Source: Zoogloea sp021286885 (GTDB taxonomy: Bacteria; Pseudomonadota; Gammaproteobacteria; Burkholderiales; Rhodocyclaceae). Taken from it: 64,000 bases of DNA. Positions 59,407-64,000 of the stretch are shown piece by piece. Made by a program: the position numbers and the translations under genes. The notes beneath the pieces were generated by a model. That model was not told the origin of the DNA. It was given only the letters and a program-made list of their open reading frames with translations, and did no database searches. Position 1 is the first letter of the stretch; each line of letters starts with the position of its first letter. The stretch is taken from assembly GCF_041915215.1 (NCBI RefSeq), contig NZ_JAYSBV010000001.1; one strand, 5' to 3'.

Positions 59407-59979
59407 TCAGCGGGCAGACGTTTCTGCTTGGCGGGCCAGCGCAAGCGCATCACGCAAGTTAAGCTTCAACATGGCTTGGCCACCTACGTAAGCTGCCAAC
59501 GCATCTGTAGCTCGGGACTCAATTTCATCAGCACTGGTCAAGCCAGAGCGCACAAGCGCTACGATGTCTTCTTTGTCGTTGTCTGCAAAACGGGCAATCT
59601 TGCTTACAGCCAAATCCACGGGGGCCAAAACGTGCAACTTGATCCAGTCCATCCCCATGTCTACCGGAATCGCATCATCCAGATAGTCTTCGTGCATTAA
59701 TGCGAAGCTTGAGTTGTAATTGGTATCGAGATACACCACTTGGGGAGAACCGTCTTCCAGCGTAATTTCAACCATCAGGTCGTTTGGAAGATAAATACGC
59801 CCCCCGAACTCTGCATCCACATCAGTCGTGACCCGGTTGGCGGTATACAGATGCACCGCCATCCCTCCGGCCAAATAGGCATTAAGGGGCCGGCTCAAAC
59901 TCAGCCTTTGCTCCAGCGCCTGAAATAATGCGCGCAAACCTTCAGCGAGCGCAGTGTGAGTGTAAAACCTCGGGCTCAT
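59407..59979 (-). CDS. Nucleotidyltransferase-like protein (DUF6036/AbiEii-like), toxin candidate
   Basis: A 190-residue protein from ATG 59979, whose first bases overlap the stop of the upstream small gene (ATGA). It shows the DNA-polymerase-beta superfamily motif N-A-Y-L-A-G-G-M-A-V-H-L-Y (about 34-46) followed by T-T-D-V-D-A-E-F (about 52-59), the G-G and D-x-D signature. The central part (P-V-D-L-A-V-S-K-I-A-R-F) and the acidic D-N-D-K-E-D-I-x-A-L are typical of the DUF6036 and AbiEii/MNT-type group. Pairing with a small upstream gene suggests a toxin-antitoxin-like or resistance unit. Confidence 0.78.
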   Translation of the reverse strand: MSPRFYTHTALAEGLRALFQALEQRLSLSRPLNAYLAGGMAVHLYTANRVTTDVDAEFGGRIYLPNDLMVEITLEDGSPQVVYLDTNYNSSFALMHEDYLDDAIPVDMGMDWIKLHVLAPVDLAVSKIARFADNDKEDIVALVRSGLTSADEIESRATDALAAYVGGQAMLKLNLRDALALARQAETSAR

Positions 59980-60275
59980 ACCGAGCGTGCCCCCCAAAGC
60001 TGCTGACTGAGCATGTCACGCAAGCGAGGCAAATTGATGATCCAGCCTTGCCTAAGCACATCGGCAGGTGAAAGCAGCTCATCGGGATGCGTAGCGAAAT
60101 AGCGCTCGCTGACCTGCATCAGGGTGGCAGACTCTTGAGGAAAACGCGACTGTACAACCATCGCAGCAAGCCGGAACACATTGGCTTCGCGCTGATCTGC
60201 AGCCCACGAGGCAGGCACCCGGGCAACGCTGGAGCAGCGGGCAAGCAAAGCTGATTCAGTATCTCGTGCAGTCAT
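59976..60275 (-). CDS. Small partner protein of the nucleotidyltransferase pair (antitoxin-like)
   Basis: A 99-residue protein with no signal peptide, translated just before the nucleotidyltransferase with a 4-bp overlap. It is helical (R-E-A-N-V-F-R-L-A-A-M-V-V-Q near 29-42; L-R-Q-G-W-I-I-N-L-P-R-L-R-D-M-L near 73-88), with no clear DNA-binding motif. The assignment as antitoxin or regulator is inferred from order, size and coupling. Confidence 0.65.
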   Translation of the reverse strand: MTARDTESALLARCSSVARVPASWAADQREANVFRLAAMVVQSRFPQESATLMQVSERYFATHPDELLSPADVLRQGWIINLPRLRDMLSQQLWGARSV

Positions 60276-60348
60276 GGCGAAAGCTTTGAGGGCAAAGGGA
60301 TGTGTTACAAACCTGATTCTGGCCTGAGCTCAGATTAAACCCGATAGG

Positions 60349-60379
60349 CGCAGGGCGGGAAGGATTTCCCCGCCCTGCG
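60349..60379. terminator. GC-rich hairpin between the nucleotidyltransferase pair and O-glycosylation ligase gene
   Basis: CGCAGGGCGGG pairs with CCCGCCCTGCG around a short loop, just past the stop of the ligase gene at 60385 on the minus strand. The T-tract (GGTTTT) is on the plus side. Confidence 0.6.
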
Positions 60380-60384
60380 TGGTT

Positions 60385-61716
60385 TTATCCAGGCTTGGTT
60401 TTAACTTCCATCGGCAATCCCGTCTTGGGGTCCAGCTTGGCAATCGGGGCCTTGGCGCCAAAGGCGCCCTGCAGGTCGATTTCCCAGCGTTTGGCATCGA
60501 TCCAGCGTTGGGTGCAGACGAGGATCACCATCACGTTATAGGGCAGGTCGAAGTAGGCGAGGCTGAGGAAGGCGCCGCCCACTGCGTAGCCCACAATGGC
60601 CACCTGACACATGCCGGCCAGGTTGTAAGTCCACTCCAGCTCGGGGCGCCCCTTGGAGACTTTGCGGATTTCGGTGCCGATCTTGTAGCTCTTGAACCAG
60701 ATCATCAGGAACATGAACAGGCCAATAAAGCCGTGTTCGCCCAGAATCTGGAAGTAGATACTGTGGGCCACGTGCAAATCCAGCGGATCAGGGGCGTAGC
60801 GGGCGAAGAGGTCGAAGGTGTAGATCTCGAAGCCACCCCCAAAAATGTTGTGGGTCGCCAGATTGAAGCACATGGTCCAGGCGTTGATCCGCCCCATGGC
60901 CGAGCCGTCTTTTTCGTAGGTCTGCATGGTGTTCATCCGCTCCCCCCAAGTGGAGGGCATGAGGGATACCACCAAACCGGCCATCAGGAGCACGGTAATC
61001 CCGGAAACCAGCTTCTGGGGCGAGCGCAGCCAAAGCACGAAACCCATGGCCGAAATGGCCAGCAAAGCGCCCCGGGATTGGCTACCAATGGCCGCCACTG
61101 CCGACAAAATCGCGGTCCAGAGCAGGAAGCGCCGCACCCATTTGTGGGGCGACATGAGGCGCAGGTAGTTGAGCAGCGGAATGGCCATGATCATGGCCAC
61201 GGCCACTTCGTTGTTACCTTCGATGAAGCTGCCCGGCGGCCCCCAGACCCGGTTGCTGCCCCCGGTCTGGATGGTGAAGATGCCGCCCTTGAAGCCATAA
61301 AAGCCAATCGACAAGGCATTCACCCAGGCAAACATTTCGATGTGCTTGCGCTCGTGCAGGGCAGCCAGCGCCACCAGGGTCATGATCTGGATCTTGAGCA
61401 CCTTGTTGAGCTGCACCGTCGATTCGGTGGGGTAGAAGCCCATGAAGGTGGTGATGCACATCCAGATCAGGAAGGCGATCAGATACTTGACCGGCGGCTT
61501 GTAGGGCATCTTGAGCGGGTCTTTGGAGAACAGCACCGAGATGGCTGCGCAACCCGCCGAAACCACAGCGAAGGGAAAACTGTGGGCAAAACCAAAGGTG
61601 AGCCGGTGGGGGCTCATGATGCTGACCCAAGTCCAGAGCATCACGGACGTGGTGGTGTGGGCCAGGGCGCTGGGGATCACCATCAGCACCAGGCCCACCA
61701 GTACAAGGTCACGCAC
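60385..61716 (-). CDS. O-glycosylation ligase, exosortase A system-associated (Wzy/WaaL-like)
   Basis: A 443-residue integral membrane protein of the TIGR03097-type group. About 10-12 helices are predicted, with the L-D-L-H-V-A-H-S-I-Y-F-Q-I-L-G-E-H-G-F-I-G motif in the large periplasmic loop (about 325-350), the histidine-containing WaaL/Wzy signature. It should transfer or polymerise undecaprenyl-linked glycan, in this family proposed to modify PEP-CTERM proteins. It is coupled to the upstream PaaK-like gene by an 8-bp overlap. Confidence 0.93.
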   Translation of the reverse strand: MRDLVLVGLVLMVIPSALAHTTTSVMLWTWVSIMSPHRLTFGFAHSFPFAVVSAGCAAISVLFSKDPLKMPYKPPVKYLIAFLIWMCITTFMGFYPTESTVQLNKVLKIQIMTLVALAALHERKHIEMFAWVNALSIGFYGFKGGIFTIQTGGSNRVWGPPGSFIEGNNEVAVAMIMAIPLLNYLRLMSPHKWVRRFLLWTAILSAVAAIGSQSRGALLAISAMGFVLWLRSPQKLVSGITVLLMAGLVVSLMPSTWGERMNTMQTYEKDGSAMGRINAWTMCFNLATHNIFGGGFEIYTFDLFARYAPDPLDLHVAHSIYFQILGEHGFIGLFMFLMIWFKSYKIGTEIRKVSKGRPELEWTYNLAGMCQVAIVGYAVGGAFLSLAYFDLPYNVMVILVCTQRWIDAKRWEIDLQGAFGAKAPIAKLDPKTGLPMEVKTKPG

Positions 61717-63079
61717 GGGGAGCCCCCGCCTGCACCTTGCTCACCACGTAGCGGAACTTGCCCGAAGCCTCCCGGGGAATCTCGTCCACCTGGGTGAGAC
61801 TCACCTGCACGCCCGCCCCCAGCCGAGCCTTGTAGTCGGCCACGATGCGGGCCGCGCCGGCCTCGCTAAACTGGGGATTGGTCACGAGCAGCACCTCGGT
61901 GTGATCCAGGCTGTGCTGGATGATCTTGAAACGCTCCACCCCGGGCACATCGCGCACGGTGTAGATCAGGGCCAGACCGTGCATGATGGTGCCGTCGGCG
62001 GCCAGCACGAAGTCGGTGGTACGGCCCTGGATTTCCTTGAGCATGGGCAGGCTGCGACCACAGCCGCAGACTTCATCCGGGGCGCTCATCACCGCCACAT
62101 CGCCGGTGCGGTAGCGGATAAAGGGGAAATCAGCGGTCGCAGTGTGAGTGACCACGATTTCGCCCGCCTGGCCCGGGGGCAGCACCTGGCCATCGGGGCC
62201 GACGATTTCGACGATGATGTCTTCAGCCTGAAGGTGCATCCCGCCTGCAGGGCACTGGTGGGCGATGAAACCCGCATCCCGGGCGCCGTAGCCGTTGGCC
62301 ACCCGGGCGCCAAACACCTGGGTGATGGTGGCGCGCTGCTCGTCGTAGAGCCGTTCGCTGGTCACAAACACCACCTTGATGCCCTGGGCGTCGAGGCGGA
62401 TGCCTTTTTTGCGGGCATGGGCCGCAATCAGCGACAGGGACGAGGGGTAGCCGAACAACATGGTCGGGCGCTTGACCCGGATGGTTTCGACAAAGCGGTC
62501 GAGATTGGCCTCGGACATCTCGAAGGCGGGGAGCAGCTCGGTACGCAGCACCGCATCCCGCACCATGCGCACCCGATCCTGGGCGCCCAGTTCGATGGGG
62601 CTGCCCCAGACCACGATCTCGGGATCGCCGATATCCACGCCCCACCAGCGGGTAACGCGCCACTTGGCGCCCACGTCATGGCTCTTGCGGCCCTTGCCGA
62701 TGTAAAAGATGAGGGGCTCGCCCGAAGACCCGCCCGTGTTGTAGCGGCTCAAATTTTGGGCGCCCTCGGCCTTGAGGCCCTCCCCCGCTGCCCGCATGGA
62801 AGCCTTGTCGTTGAGGGGCAAGGCTTGCAGGTCGGCAATCGACTTGAGGGCGTGGGGATGAAAATCAAGGCGCTTGAACAGATCCCGGTAATAGGGCACC
62901 CGCTCATTCACTTCCAGCAGAAACTGACGCAGCTTGTTCACCCGCCACTGTTCCAGCTTTTCCCGGGGCCAGCGCTCCTGTTCTTCGAGGCGTTTGCGCA
63001 CGGCCACCGAATCGTGGTGCTTAAGGCGTTCGTGCAATGGGAAAAGGACGCTGGAGCACAGCGAGGTGTACACGCTCAT
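61709..63079 (-). CDS. PaaK/CapK-like adenylate-forming ligase
   Basis: A 456-residue protein from ATG 63079 (M-S-V-Y-T-S). It belongs to the phenylacetate-CoA ligase/CapK family common in polysaccharide loci: R-Y-N-T-G-G-S-S-G-E-P (about 114-124) is the AMP loop, A-N-G-Y-G-A-R-D-A-G (about 255) corresponds to the Y-G-x-T-E region, and R-Y-R-T-G-D (about 330) and the C-terminal E-A-S-G-K-F-R lysine complete it. It also has the C-G-C-G-R segment. It may load an acyl or aminoacyl group onto a glycan precursor. Confidence 0.9.
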   Translation of the reverse strand: MSVYTSLCSSVLFPLHERLKHHDSVAVRKRLEEQERWPREKLEQWRVNKLRQFLLEVNERVPYYRDLFKRLDFHPHALKSIADLQALPLNDKASMRAAGEGLKAEGAQNLSRYNTGGSSGEPLIFYIGKGRKSHDVGAKWRVTRWWGVDIGDPEIVVWGSPIELGAQDRVRMVRDAVLRTELLPAFEMSEANLDRFVETIRVKRPTMLFGYPSSLSLIAAHARKKGIRLDAQGIKVVFVTSERLYDEQRATITQVFGARVANGYGARDAGFIAHQCPAGGMHLQAEDIIVEIVGPDGQVLPPGQAGEIVVTHTATADFPFIRYRTGDVAVMSAPDEVCGCGRSLPMLKEIQGRTTDFVLAADGTIMHGLALIYTVRDVPGVERFKIIQHSLDHTEVLLVTNPQFSEAGAARIVADYKARLGAGVQVSLTQVDEIPREASGKFRYVVSKVQAGAPRA

Positions 63080-63105
63080 GGGGTTCTGATTCCGTAACTT
63101 ACTTG

Positions 63106-64000
63106 TCAGCGGGCCGGGGCGCTCAGCACATGGCGATACACCCCCAGCCATTGTTCTTTTACATGGGGCCAGGCATAGCCCCGGGCCTCGGCGAGGCCGG
63201 CTTCCAGCATGCGGGTGGTGAGGGCCGGTTCTTCGATGAGCCGGCACACCGCCGCCGCCATGGCTTTATAGTCGCCCGATGCTACCAGCAGCGCCGTTTT
63301 TTCGTGGAAGGCAATATACGGAATCCCGCCCACATCCGTCGTGACCACTGGCACACCGCTCGCGTAGGCCTCAAGAATCGAGATGGGCATGTTGTCCACC
63401 GTGCTCGGATTGAGGGCCACATCGGCAGTCGCGTAGAGGGCGGGAATCTGATCGTTGTCGATCCGACCCACGAAGCTGACCCCATCGGCCACCCCGAGTT
63501 CCTGCACCAGGGCTTCGCAGCGCCCCAGCTCCGGGCCGGTGCCGGCCACCGTGAGGCGGGCCGCCGGGTAGCGGGTACGCACCGCCGCAAAGGCCCGAAT
63601 GGCCATGGGGATGTCGTAGATGGGCTCCAGGTTGCGGGTCACGATCAGATGGGGTGCGGAGGTAAACACCCGCTCCTGGGGGGTGAAGCGGGTCAAATCC
63701 ACGATATTGGAGACGATCTGGGACTCCAGCCCGAAGCGCCCGAACACGTCTTTCAAGAACCCGGAAGGCGTCACCAGCCTATCCACCGAACCCAGCATCC
63801 GGGCCACGTAGGGCACAGTGCTTTGCAGGAAGGGTTCGGCATTGCCACCCCGGTAATTGACGATGATGCGCACCCCGCGCATCCGCCCGATCACCACGGC
63901 TGGCGCGGCAAACAAATGCCAGGCCCAACCCGAGTTGGCAAAGATGTGAAAGACCTGGTTGCGCCCCGCCGCCTGCCACAGGGCCCACAGATAGGGCAGC
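63106..64000 (-). CDS. Family 4 glycosyltransferase (N-terminus outside window)
   Basis: A GT-B glycosyltransferase whose frame stays open to the right edge, so at least 297 residues are present and the N-terminus is missing; the TTG at 63915 is internal. The upstream residues (F-H-I-F-A-N-S-G-W-A-W-H-L-F) are continuous with the family pattern. Visible motifs are Y-R-G-G-N-A near 50, V-T-P-S-G-F-L-K-D-V-F, N-L-E-P-I-Y-D, and the nucleotide-sugar-binding E-A-Y-A-S-G-V-P-V-V-T-T-D-V-G-G (E-x7-E region). It probably adds a sugar in the XrtA-associated glycan. Confidence 0.92.
   Translation of the reverse strand, partial: LPYLWALWQAAGRNQVFHIFANSGWAWHLFAAPAVVIGRMRGVRIIVNYRGGNAEPFLQSTVPYVARMLGSVDRLVTPSGFLKDVFGRFGLESQIVSNIVDLTRFTPQERVFTSAPHLIVTRNLEPIYDIPMAIRAFAAVRTRYPAARLTVAGTGPELGRCEALVQELGVADGVSFVGRIDNDQIPALYATADVALNPSTVDNMPISILEAYASGVPVVTTDVGGIPYIAFHEKTALLVASGDYKAMAAAVCRLIEEPALTTRMLEAGLAEARGYAWPHVKEQWLGVYRHVLSAPAR

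Overview
This window looks like chromosome from a GC-rich denitrifying betaproteobacterium, most likely Rhodocyclaceae and possibly near Azospira or Dechlorosoma. The evidence is the gene content: a nos cluster with NosR, an assimilatory nitrate reductase beside ybiB, ratA/rnfH/smpB in betaproteobacterial order, and a large exosortase-A (XrtA/PEP-CTERM) polysaccharide locus. The genus is inferred; no rRNA or tRNA is present to confirm it.

Layout. 1-2000: a lower-GC leftward pair, an unrecognised helix-turn-helix-like protein followed by a nuclease-like protein cut by the window edge. 2100-6900: secreted RNase T2, a TonB-dependent receptor and peptide release factor 3 (prfC). 6974-9354: a complete IS66-type insertion sequence with inverted repeats and a perfect 8-bp target duplication. 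9480-16370: guaB, a DUF4124 protein, rnfH, ratA, smpB, a repeat protein, and a nicotinamidase/pncB salvage pair. 16470-24090: nosR, a small membrane protein, a GIY-YIG protein, nosD, nosF, nosY and two nosL-type genes; no nosZ is present. 24190-29970: Fic protein, cytochrome c, acetyltransferase, an AT-rich secreted orphan, a LEA14-like lipoprotein and two tandem hydroxyisobutyrate-dehydrogenase-family genes. 30100-33960: ybiB, a terminator, a sigma-54 promoter and nasA. 34135-37722: a giant FecR-TPR-beta-barrel protein and a 53-residue Cys-containing secreted peptide that is too short for routine gene calling.

38100-53214 is the first part of the XrtA-associated locus: a nine-gene leftward operon (acyl carrier protein, two hydrolases, flippase, glycosyltransferases, WbsX-like protein, TPR protein, DegT aminotransferase) divergent from a four-gene rightward operon (FemAB-like, acyl-CoA ligase, PLP decarboxylase, asparagine-synthase-like). 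53360-60280 interrupts it with a secreted CHAT-protease/TPR protein coupled to a DUF900 hydrolase, a phasin-like small protein, a polysaccharide deacetylase and a nucleotidyltransferase toxin-antitoxin-like pair. The polysaccharide theme resumes at 60385 with the XrtA-associated O-glycosylation ligase, a PaaK-like adenylate-forming ligase and a family 4 glycosyltransferase running off the right edge. The exosortase itself is not in the window.

The strongest candidates for undescribed biology are the CHAT-TPR/DUF900 pair, the FecR-TPR-barrel protein with its tiny secreted partner, the left-edge HTH/nuclease pair, and the GIY-YIG gene between nosR and nosD.
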